Positions 1-11,625 are shown, counted from the stretch's first letter. The stretch is 64,000 nucleotides of DNA from Ctenosaura bakeri (GCA_948474755.1 CAOLHI010000256.1:310001-374000); one strand, 5' to 3'. The notes: a model not told the origin generated them from the letters alone. Made by a program: numbers and translations.

Positions 1-384
1 CTTCTGTGCAGTACTAACCACACTTAGCTAAAGTCCCACAGCCATTGTTTGTGAGAAATCCTCTACCAGTCTAACCTTTACTGCCAACTAGTTCTCTGGC
101 AAATTTAGTCCAGCTCCTCAACAAAAGTCTGTCTTGATTAAACTAAGGCTACCATACTCTGTACATCTCTTGAGATCACATAACCCACTAGGGAAAAAAA
201 TGATAATGCTGGGAAAAGTGGAGGGCAGTGAGAGAAGTGGAAGACCACGTTACGGATGGATGGGCTATTGATGACCAAGGTTCTTGGAAATCTCTCATTC
301 ATGTATATGTTCTACCTATGAATTTCATAGGGTTTTCTGAGGCAGTCCTCTGAGGTTATTTAGCATTCCTTCCTCTGGAATATA

Positions 385-565
385 GGCCATTTCCGCAGTG
401 GACTGTTATAATGCTATTATTCCACTTTCAATATCCTATGGAATCCTGAGGTTTGCAGTTTAGGGAGAGGCTTCAAAGACCCCTCCCTGAATTGCAAAGC
501 CCAGGATTCCACAGGATGTTGAAAGTGGAATAATAGTGCTATAACAGTCTAGTGCGGAAATGGCC
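385..565. mobile_element. GGCC palindromic element, copy 1
   Basis: A 181-bp fold-back element bounded by GGCC with 3-bp duplication ATA (382-384 and 566-568). Arms match across nearly the whole length. A 5S-derived SINE fragment follows directly. Confidence 0.85.
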
Positions 566-574
566 ATAGTCTGT

Positions 575-650
575 GCAGGTGCTAACTAGGCCTGACTCTG
601 CTTTGCTTCCTAGATCAGACAGGATCTGATGTTTTTAGGGCATTTATAAG
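575..650 (-). repeat. 5S-rRNA-derived SINE fragment
   Basis: GTGCTAACTAGGCC, CTGCTTTGCTTCCTAGATCA and GATCAGACAGGATCTG correspond to the reverse complement of 5S rRNA (box A/C region), at roughly three-quarters identity by eye. It is a SINE head, not a functional 5S gene. Confidence 0.6.
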
Positions 651-878
651 GTTTTGTGAAGGATCTGTCCACCTGATTCTGCATATGGTGCATGCCTGAA
701 GGTGAAAACATCCTTCTTATCTGCTGAGTTGGGCAGCTAAGGCTGGGAAGGGGTTAATCATGAGGCAATTGGGTTTCTTCCATTTCTGGATGGATGCTTC
801 AGTGGCAAAGCTTAGAAACGTCCCTTTTTGGATAAGTCCCAGAATCTCCCAGCCAGGCTGGGGAGATTCTGGGACTTA

Positions 879-1080
879 GGGCATTTCCACACTTCACTGT
901 TGTAGTGCTATTATTCCACTCTCAACATCCTATGGAATCCTGGGGTTTGCAGTTTCGGGAGGGGCCTTTAGAATTCTCAGCCAGAGCGCTCTTTGGCCTC
1001 AGTAAACTGCAAACCCGCAGGATTCCACAGGAGGTTGAAAGTGGAATAATAGTGCTATAACTGTGTAGTGCAGAAAGGCC
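879..1080. mobile_element. GGCC element, asymmetric form, copy 2
   Basis: About 202 bp. Outer arms are inverted repeats, but the centre (CAGCCAGAGCGCTCTTTGG region) is unique to one side. The flanks TTA/TTT are close to a 3-bp duplication. A separate 16-20 bp hairpin lies just upstream (835-876). Confidence 0.75.
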
Positions 1081-1451
1081 CTTTTAGTCCAAACATAAGT
1101 GATCACCAGCTGTTTGTCTTACTGTTTGTATTACTAGCAACCTGTTGTTGGAGAAAGCTATTCTGTAACTGTCGAGAAATGGATGCTGAAAGAGAAGTCA
1201 GGGTCAAAACATTTTGAGTAACAGCCACGTCTTGCAGGGGGGTGATCATGGAAAAGCAAATAGGGGGAATGAAATGGAAAGGCCGTGCAAAACAGACAGT
1301 GTGAGAGTTTTGCGTGGAAATATACATCCATGCTCGCAAACCGCGCTGTAAAAAATAAAATAAAATCACAGATCTGAAGTTCCACGCGGATGCAAAAACA
1401 GGGCTCTGAAGGGCTGCTAGTAGTCATGGACTGAGGGGGGGCCTCCACTCA

Positions 1452-1631
1452 GGCCATTTCCGCACTAAGCTGTTATAGCGCGATGATTCTGCTTTCAACA
1501 TCCTATGGAATCCTGGGGTTTGCAGTTTCGGGAGGGGCCCACCGGCCCCTCCCGAAACTGCAAACCCCAGGATTCCATAGGATGTTGAAAGCAGAATCAT
1601 CGCGCTATAACAGCTTAGTGCGGAAATGGTG
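1452..1631. mobile_element. GGCC palindromic element, copy 3
   Basis: Near-perfect palindrome with 3-bp duplication TCA (1449-1451, 1632-1634). Both arms carry private variants: TCTGCTTTC with GAAAGCAGA, and CACTAAGC with GCTTAGTG. Confidence 0.88.
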
Positions 1632-1779
1632 TCAGTCCCCAGTATCTCCAGTTTGAACCACTCAACAGTCAATGTGTGTGTGTGTCCTCATTTGGTGAAT
1701 GTCTGTCCTGCATCTTTAAAACAAAAAACAAGGCTCGAAAAAGGTCCCAACTCACTAGCCCCGAGTCCTTTGAAATCCC

Positions 1780-1889
1780 TGCCGCCTCTATAGCGAGAGG
1801 AGGGCATTGTGCCGACACACAGCACCCGGAGGCTTAAGATCGTCGGCAACTTCCGGTTCCTGCCAGCGCTCTGGTACGGGAGTTTTGAG
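1780..1889 (+). promoter_or_regulatory. Probable TBRG1-like promoter and non-coding exon 1
   Basis: A short CpG-containing stretch ends in a strong splice donor, GAG|GTAAGG, at 1889/1890. It contains an ETS-like ACTTCCGG motif near 1850. No ATG is open into the next exon: read in the phase of the acceptor at 4588, the end of this exon carries a TGA, so translation would have to begin in exon 2. Pairing it with the FYRN/FYRC exon 2.7 kb downstream is inferred from strand, spacing and the matching acceptor. The transcription start cannot be seen. Palindromic elements lie on both sides (1452-1631 and 2234-2399). Confidence 0.5.
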
Positions 1890-2233
1890 GTAAGGGCGGC
1901 CGGGGGGGAGGGGAATTATTATGGGACCTACAAAGAAGTGGGAAGGGGGAGCTGTGGAAAAACTGTGTTTGAGTTTGTATAGTTTTCAGATTATTGCCTA
2001 AATTTAGCCATTTACTTGGAACAATTCTGTAACCCAACCTGGGTGGGGAAAATTCCGCTTCCCACTTAGCTAGAAGGTAAGTCAGGTAAGAGGTTGCTGG
2101 AGTGTGTTCCCATCAGTCCTCGTCTCTGGCTGGGATGGATGGGAACTGCAGTCCCTACGACACGGGGAAGGCCACGCCGTTTCCTGTCCTGTTATAGGAA
2201 GGCTCCTGCTAGGTGGTTGTTGTGTGCCTCCAA

Positions 2234-2399
2234 GGCCATTTCCGCACTAGCCTGTTATAGCGCGATGATTCCACTTTCAACATGCTCTGGAATCCTGGGG
2301 TTTGCAGTGTCGGCCCCTCCCGACACTGCAAACCCCAGGATTCCAGAGGAGGTTGAAAGTGGAATCATCGCGCTATAACAGGCTAGTGTGGAAATGGTC
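2234..2399. mobile_element. GGCC palindromic element, copy 4
   Basis: Palindrome of 166 bp with duplication CAA (2231-2233, 2400-2402). Both arms share CAGTGTCGG/CCGACACTG, where other copies have CAGTTTCGG. It lies 345 bases inside intron 1 of the TBRG1-like gene. Confidence 0.87.
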
Positions 2400-2460
2400 C
2401 AAGTCGTTTCCGATGTAAGGTGTACATTCCGATGTAATGTCAGGTGTACCTATCAAGGGA

Positions 2461-2592
2461 TTTTCTGGGGCTGAGAGTGTGTAACGCGCCCAAGGCCACC
2501 CGGTGGGTTTCCATGGGCGAGTGGGGAATCGAACCCTGGTCGGCAAGGTCATAGGACGATGCTCAAACCACTAAACTACGCTGTCTCTCTCC
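2461..2592 (-). repeat. tRNA-derived SINE, minus orientation
   Basis: Reverse complement of the common SINE head: a GGTTCGAT-type B box, then the CCATGGAAACCCAC and GGGCGCGTTACAC blocks. Dispersed relatives occur at 3290, 7040, 10500, 13850, 17940, 23880, 39450, 43650, 46680, 47290, 47600, 48270, 51770 and 58860. Confidence 0.65.
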
Positions 2593-3289
2593 TGCAGGAC
2601 AGATCAGAACAAATGCCCATCTTGCCCAGCGTCCCTCCTGCTTCCCATAGTGGTCAGTAGGGAAGTCCACAAGCAAGACATTAAAGCAACAGTATGATCC
2701 CCTTTCCCTCCAGTACCTGATACACTGCCTCAGAATATGGGGACTCTTATCTGTGAACAGGCATTAATCGATCTTGATGCCTCCGTGAATTTGTCCCATT
2801 ACTCCTTTAAAGCCATTTATGGTAAGGGACATCATCTTCTCCTTTGACAATGTACATGGCCTGGAACCACATGGGAAGACCACAAGATATTTGAGTGAGA
2901 ATGCCCTCCTGCTTCCCTTCCACAACAAATAGCCTCTCATAACTGGATGTAATACATAGCTTTCATACTGGTGGTCTCTGCTAGTAGCCATTGATACCTT
3001 TATGTGCCATGCATTTGGGTAAGCCTCTTTTAAAGCTACCCAGCTTGCTGGCCATCAGTACATGCTGTGGTAGCCAATTTTACAGTCCTGTGTGAACAAA
3101 TACATCCTTTTGATTCTTCTCACAGTTCCACCATTCTTTGGCTCACTCCAGATTCTTCTGTTATGAGAAAGGATGGAAAAACCTTTCCTACCCATTTCCT
3201 TCACACCATAATTATTTACATCTCTGTTTCATTACTGCCACCACTTTTTTTAAAAAAAGTGGCTCTTTTGGCATTTTGTATAGCTCCAT

Positions 3290-3530
3290 TGTGAATCAGT
3301 GTGTTGTTGCAGTCTGAGTATTGGACTACAACTCCAGAAGACCGGAGTTCAACTGTCCTCTGAGCCATGGAAACCTAGCAAAGGCTAACCTTTGGCAAGT
3401 CACACTTTCACCTTCAGAGGAGGGCAAAGCCAAACTCCATATGAACAAACCTTCCCAAGAAAACTCTGTGATATATTCACTCTAAAGGTGCCATCAGTAA
3501 GAAACAAATGTATACAACAATATGACTCCA
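3290..3530 (+). repeat. tRNA-derived SINE
   Basis: Degenerate copy of the same SINE: TATTGGACTACAACTCCAGA, then GCCATGGAAACC, GGCAAGTCACAC and CCAAGAAAACTC blocks. Confidence 0.6.
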
Positions 3531-3794
3531 GAGGGTTGCAAGGGCACAAAGGCTACTGAGCCATGACATATTACCCATACTCTTGGTTTAGCCACTTCTG
3601 CTTGGAGCGGGAGCAGTTGGGAAGCTTGAACCAACCCACTGACTCATCCACAGTAACTTGGAATTCCTCAGAATTGTGGATTATCATACCATATGAACAT
3701 CCCCTCTGTGTGTGTAAGAGAGAGATCTGAATGTATTCTAATTTTTCCATTTTGAAATCTATGTTGCTACTCACTCTGAGGGGCAGAAGTGGCA

Positions 3795-4548
3795 ATGTAT
3801 ATATTCAAAGGTGTAAATGACTTAGAACCTTGATATTTGAAGGAGCATGTCTCCCTCCATATACTTGCCCAAGAACTGAGATCTGCTAGAACTCTCTTCT
3901 CATGGCCCATTAGTGGGAGCAATGCATCATGTAGGGACATGAAAGGAGGGCTTCTTTCCTGTGGCATCCCATATAAGGAATGCCCTCCCTTTGGAGGTCT
4001 GATTAATGCCAACATTGGTTTCTTTAGGCATAAAACAAGAGTTTTTATTGCCTGTGAGGCTTAATTTTTAAATGTACATGTACATGGTTTTAACTTTTAT
4101 TCCGTTTTTTTCCTGCTAAGTAAAGGGTGGATTCTTGCCCTTCCCACTAGGCTGAGACAAAAGCAAACTGCTGCAGCTTCTCCTAGCTTGTCCTTCCTCA
4201 TTAATAACTTTTGCCATCTTGACTACACTGTGATACTGCTTGACCATAGGTGTCCTGGTTTTTGTCCTTGAAATTTTGGAGGATTTGGAGTTGCTAGAGA
4301 AGATGAGAAGCATGGTGTGATTGCACTGCTGTCCTGCTGGTGGGCTTCCTTTACATAACTGGTTGGCCTCTTGGTATGAAGAGAATGATAGAAAAGATCT
4401 GGCTATCTTTATAATATGCTTTATCCTATTTAAATTATTGTATTATTTTTATCTGGCATTGTTTTAAATAGTTTACTGTAAAATTGTTTTAATTGTATGC
4501 TGCTCTGAGGTGTCTTGATAGAGGGCAGGATAAACATATTGAAACAAA
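3795..4548 (+). mobile_element. L2-like LINE 3' end (degenerate)
   Basis: The plus-strand frame around 3837-4064 resembles the end of an L2/CR1-clade ORF2 (LAQELRSARTLFS and GGLLSCGIPYKECP). An A/T-rich 3' UTR follows, ending TGCTGCTCTGAGGTGTCTTG. It lies in the TBRG1-like intron. Confidence 0.55.
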
Positions 4549-4588
4549 CAAAAACTAACTACTCCTTGGATATTTTTCTTCTTCCTAG

Positions 4589-5645
4589 ATTCTGCTGCCA
4601 ATTCCATTAGTCCCCACCCTGCCATGAAGAAAACCCTGCGTAAAAACCAAGGTGAGCGTTACCGCTTGAAGTTCGGCGTCTCTGCCGTGCAGCCAAAGTG
4701 CTAGTTTATGAGAATGCAGCACTGTGCGATGAGATTGCCAGGCTGGAGGCCAAATATCTCCGTGTGCGTGAAGAGCGCCGGTTCCTGTTAGCTCGCCTGC
4801 TGCAGGCACAAGCCCTGGCAGAAGAAGAGCCCCCTGTGCCAACCATCACCAGCGTTTCACAGCCCTCGCCAGATGAGCTGGCCACCCGCAAGCCCCGCCG
4901 AGAACGCAAAGGCAAGGAAAATGGGCGGGCATCTAAGCGCAGGGTGGCACCTGAGCTAGGCATCCGCCGGCTGGTTCCACCGCTTCCGTTGGATCCTTCT
5001 GGCCGGCCAGTGTTTCCTATCACATTAGGTTCACTCACTGTCTACAGCTTGGGTGAGATTGTCTCTGATCGTCCCGGTTTCCATACAGAGAGTGCCATCT
5101 ACCCTGTGGGGTACTGCAGCACTAGGATCTTTGCCAGTACTCGCCGACCCATTCATCGCTGCCTCTACACTTGTCAGATCAAGGATGGTGGTACTGGGCC
5201 ACTCTTTGAGATAGCCCCTGAAGATGAACCTGGATGTGTATTAACTGGCTCCACCCCAGACTCCTGCCATGCTCAGCTCCTTGAGGCTGTGGGTGCTCCC
5301 CAGCTGGAGCCATCTGGTGCTGAGTTCTTTGGGCTCTCCCAACCAGCCATCCAGCACCTTATCCAGAGCTGCCCTGGAGCACGTAAGTGCACTGGGTACC
5401 ACTGGTTACGCTTTGAGGTATGCCGTGCAGCTGATGGAGCCCCTCCTGAGGGGTTGCCTCCAGGAAATCCTGGAACAGACTTTGAGGCATTCCAAAACCA
5501 AGGCTTGGCAGGGCCAGTGGGTCTGGACTTCACTGCTGCCACCCCTTCTCCACCCAGTGGCAATGGCTATGCAGAACTTTTCCTGCCATGTGCTCCCTCA
5601 GGAGGGTCCCCCATTCCTCAAAGCCCAGAGAGTGACACTGACTGA
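4589..5645 (+). pseudogene. TBRG1: TBRG1-like FYRN/FYRC protein, single coding exon with a one-base frameshift
   Basis: The main frame (4674-5645) encodes a protein resembling TBRG1 (NIAM), a nuclear growth regulator known to interact with ARF and MDM2. An N-terminal helical segment starting VYENAALCDEIARLE is followed by a basic Lys/Arg stretch, then FYRN (around YSLGEIVSDRPGFHTE and YPVGYCSTRIF), then FYRC (around LYTCQIKDGG and SQPAIQHLIQSCPGARKC). A consensus acceptor (CTTCCTAG) precedes 4589. The natural start looks like ATG 4624, giving MKKTLRKNQGERYRLK, which matches the family. One base is then missing near 4672, and that frame stops at 4702. The downstream frame has a stop at 4653 and no internal Met, so it cannot be restarted from an AUG. 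The TBRG1 gene of mammals has many exons, so the intronless coding part suggests an old retrocopy that gained a 5' exon. An assembly indel would restore a full protein. Family call firm; functional state uncertain. Confidence 0.78.
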
Positions 5646-6184
5646 ACCAGGCCAGCCACATGCTGGTGTAAAAACATGCCTGCCCTTGATGACCATCCTG
5701 CCTTATGGTTTCCAGGTATTTTAAACTATGTTCTCTAGGCCACAGTAAATATATTGGATCCCATGAAGATTTGTCCATATACTAACTTCACCGTGACAGA
5801 ATAATATTTTTCTTGTCTTACATTCTTAAACCTCACTTCAAAGGCTAGCATGTATCAGTATAAATTTGAGTTGCAAAATGGTCACTGACTAGCAATTAGA
5901 AACCAGGAAGATATTAAATATTCCTTGAAATGCCCTTGTTTCCATGTTATTGGAAACCACTGACTAGTTGGTGGAGGGTTTGTGGGGGGGGGCTTTTTAT
6001 TATTTTGAGGTCAAAGGCAATATTGAATGAGCCAAGGGTGTGTGGCTATTGTTTATAGAGCAAAGAGATGAGAGTTGGTGGTGACTGAACAACTGAATAT
6101 CAAAAATTAATGTTTTTCTACCTTAAGTTTCCTTGGATATGTTAAGCAACTTGTGCATGAGACTTGTTATAGGAGCCTGTTTAT

Positions 6185-6190
6185 AATAAA
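6185..6190 (+). terminator. AATAAA poly(A) signal candidate for the TBRG1-like gene
   Basis: AATAAA lies about 540 bases after the stop codon, followed by a G/T-rich stretch near 6207-6240. No other canonical hexamer is obvious between the stop and here. The assignment rests on position only. Confidence 0.35.
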
Positions 6191-6289
6191 GGCTTTGAAA
6201 TTCACCTATGTGTGCAGGGAACACGAGTGGTGGGTGTGTGAGATGTATAGAAGGGGCGCCTATGATGCAAGTCCCAACACTTTGATTTA

Positions 6290-6422
6290 AGACAAGGGTC
6301 AAGAACCTTTTGACCTTCCAGATGTGTAGGGCTACAACTTCCACCATCCCTTACCATCTGGATGTGGGCGATCAGAAATGTCGGAGAAAACACTTGAATG
6401 GCCAGTTTGCCCATGCCTGCTT
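6290..6422. repeat. Degenerate hAT-like inverted-repeat MITE
   Basis: A short repeat with the shared vocabulary GACCTTCCAGATG, GGCTACAACTTCC and GCCCATGCCTGC. Relatives occur at about 11030-11135, 12990-13110, 14198-14335, 20455-20530, 26395-26522, 40565-40695, 57965-58060 and 61740-61840. The superfamily is a guess. Confidence 0.45.
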
Positions 6423-7039
6423 TAAGACTTGGAAGTCCTCCTCTTAATATCTCAGATGGCTCACTTGTTTTAGAGAGGAAGGTAGATGTTACCTTCTGGT
6501 GCGCTTACACCAAGGACTAAAAAGGCAAATGTGAATCTATTGGCAGATTACACTGATGTGCCGAAGATTAGATATCCTTACAAATATCTAACAATGGCAG
6601 AAAGAAATTGGCAGTCTTTTGCCTGTGCTGACATGATGAAAGCTTGGAGGATGTGGCAGAATGGGAACTCCATTCAGTTATGCTAATCAGACAAATTCCT
6701 GGTCTCATTATGATTTAAATATATGCTTTTGTGATCAGGCTCTGGTCAGTAAGTCTTAAAAATACTGGCAAAAAAGGAAAGTAAACCTTGTAAGCCTGGA
6801 GGTTGCCAAACGCTGATCTAGGCAATAAACCCAGCTCCAGGCTAGTATAGCTGTCACAACTTTTGCCAAGAAACACATTTGGATGTAAGCAAAAGTGAAG
6901 TGTTACTTACTCCAGCACAGCTTACTTCACAGTACACATGCTTAGGATTTCAGTTTTGCATGCACTCTTAAAATTCTGTGCATTCTTTGCAGAACTGCAG
7001 TTGCTTCAACGGGAGGAAATGAATATTTTAGAGATCCTG

Positions 7040-7255
7040 AGTGATATACTAGTGGGCACTGGACTACAGCTCTGGATCCCAGGGTTCGAATTCCCACTCA
7101 GCGGTGGAAACCCAGTAGGTGACCTTGGGTGTGTCACATTCTCTGAGCCTTAGGAGGCAGCAAAGGCAACAAATCTGAACAAATCTTGCCACAAAAACTC
7201 TGTGATAGGGTCACCTTAGGTCCCCAGAAGTGAGAATTTGATGGCACACAACAGT
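7040..7255 (+). repeat. tRNA-derived SINE
   Basis: Clear blocks GGCACTGGACTACAGCTCTG, GGGTTCGAATTCCCA, GGAAACCCAGTAGGTGACCT, and a tail ending GGCACACAACAG. Confidence 0.7.
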
Positions 7256-8954
7256 ATCTTTAGTCAAACTATAAAAATCACAGAGCTCAAATACAGAGAC
7301 TGAAGGGAGAGAAGTCTGCAGACAAGACACACAAGGTAACTTGCATGCAAAAAATAATAATAATTTTAAACAAGGTAACTTGCACGCAACAAGGCACTAG
7401 CAGATGTGTAGTGAAATTCATATACCTCTATCATTGCACAAGAAAACGTGAATTTGAGATTTGCACATACAGGAAAACACTTAAAAAGGCAACAGGGCAT
7501 GCAGTAATCTGCATCTTAGTATCATATACACAGTCATATGAGCAGTCACACAAACAACTCCTGGAATGTACTAGCCTTGCTAAAGAAGCAGTCATGTACA
7601 AAGAGTATGAAGTCACGTATGAAGAGTTATTCATATAACAATCAGCTGGTATAAACAGGGAGAAAATTCATGCACTCAGTCCCATATATGTGCCCACGCA
7701 GTCCCAAACAAAGATGTAAAATTTGTACTCATGCCAAGGTAAATGCACATCACAGCAGTTATACACAAATATTTCTACCAACATGCTAGCCTTTTTTTCT
7801 CTCAGCTTAACAATAATAACATGCATATGCAGCTGCCTGTTAAAATATATTTTCTCTCTTCTAGTAGAAACATCTTTATTTTTTCCAGTCAGTTGTGCAC
7901 CTTCATTTTTGCATCTTTGCAGTTTTTGCGTGTACAACTGAGGCTGGGCCATGGGCCACCTAGGTCTGAATCTTTTCTTAGCCTTAGTCCACATTGGGAA
8001 GGTCTTCAGATTCCCACGGCAAGGCCTTGGCTACTTTAAAAATGGTTGTGACAGTAATGTAAGATAATCTGTAATCACCTCAAGACTTTGCGATAAAGTA
8101 GGAGAGAACATTCAAGGAAAAAACTTCCATCTATTTGCTGCCTAGCTCTGAAGAGGGAAGTAAAGAAACACTTCCAAGCATAAAGTTGGTTAGCTCTCTT
8201 GATCAGAGAAAGCATAAACAAAAGCAATATTTATAGAATAATCCAGTAGCAAGGAGCTAGCACTTCTGCCCAAAACAGCAAAGCAAGAAAGAAAAGGAAA
8301 GATAACTACAGAAATTCTGAAACAGACACATTTAATATTTCACTCAAGATTGACTGGTATTCAGACTGACTCCTAAGCAGAGGGGAAATAGTGTGTTGGA
8401 CAAATTGCTACCTCTGACAACAAAGGCCTCAGCAGTATAGAGGGGGGGCTTAGATCGCTTCTGCCACACATAAAATGTTAGCAGCTTTCTTTTCCCCTCA
8501 CCCTTGAACAGTGTGTGCATTTTACAATACGCCAAGGGGTCTTCCGACAACACTCTAAATGTCATCAAAGGTTGTGCATGCTTTTGGAGTTATTCAGCAA
8601 TCTCCCATATCCTCAGAAAGAGGAGAAACAAGCCAGTACCTCAGCTGGCCAATCTGGTTTCCAAAATGGGTGGTAAGACATTCAATAGCCAGAAGACGAA
8701 GGGCTCAGGAACAGCGCACAGTTCATTTGCTATTCTTAGACTACTGCAGAGTCAGTATTAAGACGGAAAGGCTATTGGCATTGCTGCAGAGACTTTGTTC
8801 CACCAGGTGGTGCTGCAGCTTCACAAAGAAAAGGATATGTGGCAGAACTTACCTCTTTCCTAACTACAACTCCCAGCATCTGCCCACCATAATGGGTGGG
8901 GTGTTCTGGGAGATGTAGTCCAAAAAAGTCACATTTCTAAGTTCTGGTTGTAGG

Positions 8955-9325
8955 TCAGAATAGGCAACTGGAAGTTTAGCAGGCTCCATTACCCTCCCAC
9001 GAGGCCGGGGGGTGGATGCTGCACCCTCGACAAACCCTCACTAGCAGGTCTGGGAGCATTTTGTCATATTTTTAGGCCCAAGAAGAGGCCCTTTTTACAA
9101 AAGAAAGCAGAAGTCATTTCCTCTTCACTTCCTGTTTTAGAAAAAGGCCTCTCCTGGGCCTAAATTGGCTCTGGAAGCCTAAAAACGTGGTGAAAATGCC
9201 TCCATATCCTCTAGAGAGCATTTGAGACAAAAAAACAAAACTGTGACCTTCTGGAGGGCCTTGGAGACCATAAAAACAGGCCTGTAGGGCATGTAAGCCA
9301 TGGGCCACACTTTGCCCACCTTTTT
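8955..9325 (-). mobile_element. hAT-like nonautonomous element (relative at 14929)
   Basis: Ends in GGGCCACACTTTGCCCACC. The middle has AGGCCC and CACTTCCTG blocks that recur in inverse orientation at 14929-15305. Two related copies in the same neighbourhood support a mobile family; autonomous coding is absent. Confidence 0.5.
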
Positions 9326-9669
9326 TAGGCATTCATAGTAAACACTCCCTGACCTTTGCTCATGTACTAAATGATTCTTTCTAGAATGTTCTCCCAACAT
9401 CCACAACAAACCATTCTGTATACTGGGTGAACCTGCCTTCAGGTAAGGAACTGTGACTGAGAAGAGAGCCTAGTAGAAGTAAGGTGACACTTCAAAAGCA
9501 CATGAAGTAACCTTCATCCATGGCTGTCAATCTTCATTAATTAGAAAAGGCATCTCAGGCGTGTCCCCCTTAAAAGGTCAAAGAAAAAGTAACCCAAGAC
9601 TCTGCCACTTGGTCCTTGGCAGCTCCCCATTCAGGGGAGAAGAGATCCTACACAGGGAGGCTTGTAAAT

Positions 9670-9870
9670 CTAGGCAATGTTGTCATACACTCGCACAACA
9701 TCCAGACAGTCCCGAAGAGCCTCTAGCAGCTGTGATGCCCGTTCCATCTCTTCATCGGAAAGCTGGGCGCTGACAGTTGGGATGAAGTCAAGACTGGCAG
9801 AGAACGAGCAAAGGCCCAGGGACTCTAGTTTTTCACGGACCTGGCGCAAACTGGGCACTGCACAGATAAA
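9670..9870 (-). CDS. TACO1: TACO1 coding exon 5 (C-terminus)
   Basis: This is the last coding exon of TACO1, the mitochondrial YebC/DUF28-family translational activator of cytochrome c oxidase subunit I. It opens FICAVPSLRQVREKLESLG and ends in VRVYDNIA followed by TAG at 9670-9672, closely matching the conserved family end. The acceptor is a pyrimidine-rich tract ending CCTCCAG, directly above 9870. It is in phase 0 and joins ...MLK of exon 4 to FIC. With exons 1-4 the coding length is 834 nt (277 aa plus stop), against 297 aa in human. The exon shows no frameshift. No poly(A) hexamer stood out on the minus strand just downstream. Confidence 0.93.
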   Translation of the reverse strand, partial: FICAVPSLRQVREKLESLGLCSFSASLDFIPTVSAQLSDEEMERASQLLEALRDCLDVVRVYDNIA

Positions 9871-10499
9871 CTGGAGGGAAAGAGAGATAGCAAAGGAGAA
9901 AAATCAGCCAGGAATCTTTCAGAGCTTTGAACATAAACACTGAAGTGTTCCCTCTAAGCATGAATATCGTTTTAAGATTCCTATTGTTGATGCAGAACGG
10001 GAATAAAATATCTTGGACACACCAAGGAGGGCCTAGTACATTGGTAGAGTCTTGAGAACAAAGAATTCTGGGATATCTATAGCAATGGATGGATGAGAGC
10101 ACCATACAGGAGGAGAGGAGGATCTCATAGGTGAAAGCAAAACAGTCTCCTCCATTCTGAAATATGGAGTGGAGTAGGACATTGTTTTTCCCTGTGCCCA
10201 ACATAGCCAAATTCTGCAACTGGAGCTCCAGATTCTGCAATCAACACTGTCCTTATTATGTCCCCTCAAGTCAACTCAGTCGCATAGGGACGTGGGGATG
10301 GGGGGGTCAATTCACCCCGGGCAGCAATGTTTCTGGGGCGTCCCGGCCCGTAGCCCCACCCCTGTGTGTCTTGGCCATGCCCCCACTTACAGTGGCCATG
10401 CCCCTGCACACAGTGGCTATGCCCTTTGCGCCACAGTCCCACCCCCTCCCACCCACCACCCACACTCCAAGGTCCATCAATGAGTCAACTCCAACACAT

Positions 10500-10672
10500 G
10501 GGTTCTCCTGACAAGGTTTATTCAGAGGAAGTGTGCTACTGCCCTTCTCTAAGGCTGAGAGAGAGTGATTTAACCACAGCCACCCAATGGGTTTCCATGG
10601 CTGAACAGGGACTCAAATTCTGGTCTCTCATATTCCTAGTCCAAGACTCAAACTGCTATACCATGCTTCCTC
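10500..10672 (-). repeat. tRNA-derived SINE, minus orientation
   Basis: Reverse-complement SINE with TTATTCAGAGGAAGTGTGCT, CACCCAATGGGTTTCCATGG and TCAAACTGCTATACCATGCT. Confidence 0.65.
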
Positions 10673-10703
10673 TCACAATTAATATATATTAAGCCAACTA
10701 AGT

Positions 10704-10946
10704 ACAGTGACCCCTCCTGATCCACAGATTCTGTATCTATTGATTCAACCAACCACAGCTTGAAAATATTCCCCCTCCCCCCCAAAAAAAAAGTCTAAAA
10801 AGCAAACTTTGATTTTGCCGTTTTATATAAGGGATATCATTTTACTAGACCATTGTATATAATGGGACTTGAACATCCATGAATTTTGATATCAATTTTG
10901 ATATCCTGGAACCAGACCCTACCTGATAACCAAGGGCCCACTGCAT
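10704..10946. mobile_element. pogo/Tigger (MER2-like) MITE in the TACO1 last intron
   Basis: The left end CAGTGACCCCTCCTGATCC with GATTCAACCAACCACAGCTT, and the right end AACCAAGGGCCCACTG, form the degenerate terminal repeats of MER2/Tigger-type elements. Size about 243 bp. Confidence 0.65.
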
Positions 10947-11447
10947 AGCCAAATCAAATGAGGAAATTCACAGGATCATGTACATTTAAAATACAGATAA
11001 TGCATCTGAAAACTCAGTTCCAAAAGGGCAGTCTTCCTTAACATGGCATCCTCCAGATATGTCAGACAACAATCTCATCACTTCAGCTTGCTGTCTGGAG
11101 ATAATGTGAGTTGTAGACTGAAGGTCATTAAATTGGGCAGGGCTGTACAAGGGCATTGGTGCTCTTCTTCCTTAACCATGATCATAGAAGCAATGCAAAC
11201 TTGCTTCAAAAATGAATGCAAAACTTAGAATGTGGAACTCTGCACTTTTGTGGCAATCCCACAGAAAATTCTTACAGGTCAGGAAAGTTAAAAGGAAACT
11301 GCTTGGGAAAAAGCACTCTGAAGTTCCAAAGAGGAAAGTCACATTTTAAGATTATTGATGCTGTGAATGTCCAAGCTTGATAAGTCATATCAAAATCATG
11401 TCCATGTCCCTCTCCTTCCCATATTTTTAACCTAACTCACATCTCAC

Positions 11448-11625
11448 CTTCAACATCATCTTTTCATCTTCATCCTCGTCCTCTTGGACATCCTCTGCTC
11501 CAGCTTCAATAGCCAACTCAAGGGCCCGATCCAAACTGACTGGGCTACCGGATCGATCCTCCCTGCTCACAGCCACAACTCCCTTCTTCTCAAAACTGTG
11601 TCGAGCCCCATCAGCAAGGATGCCC
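11448..11625 (-). CDS. TACO1: TACO1 coding exon 4
   Basis: The exon encodes [17 protein letters not shown], then [17 protein letters not shown] and an acidic run (EDEDEDEK), matching TACO1/YebC domain III, where GARHSFxKKGV and [13 protein letters not shown] are highly conserved. The donor is AAG|GTGAGA at 11448/11447 and the acceptor ends CCCTGCAG above 11625. It enters in phase 2, completing a Gly codon begun in exon 3, and leaves in phase 0. The acidic run is typical of the family and is not a repeat artefact. Confidence 0.93.

Larger units (their letters stand above)
5700..8950. other. Intergenic, mostly unremarkable
   Basis: Between the TBRG1-like gene and TACO1 I see no gene. Contents: a possible 3' UTR to about 6190, the MITE at 6290, a SINE at 7040-7255, and A/T-rich sequence with short chance frames at 7345-8900. 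Confidence 0.55.
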
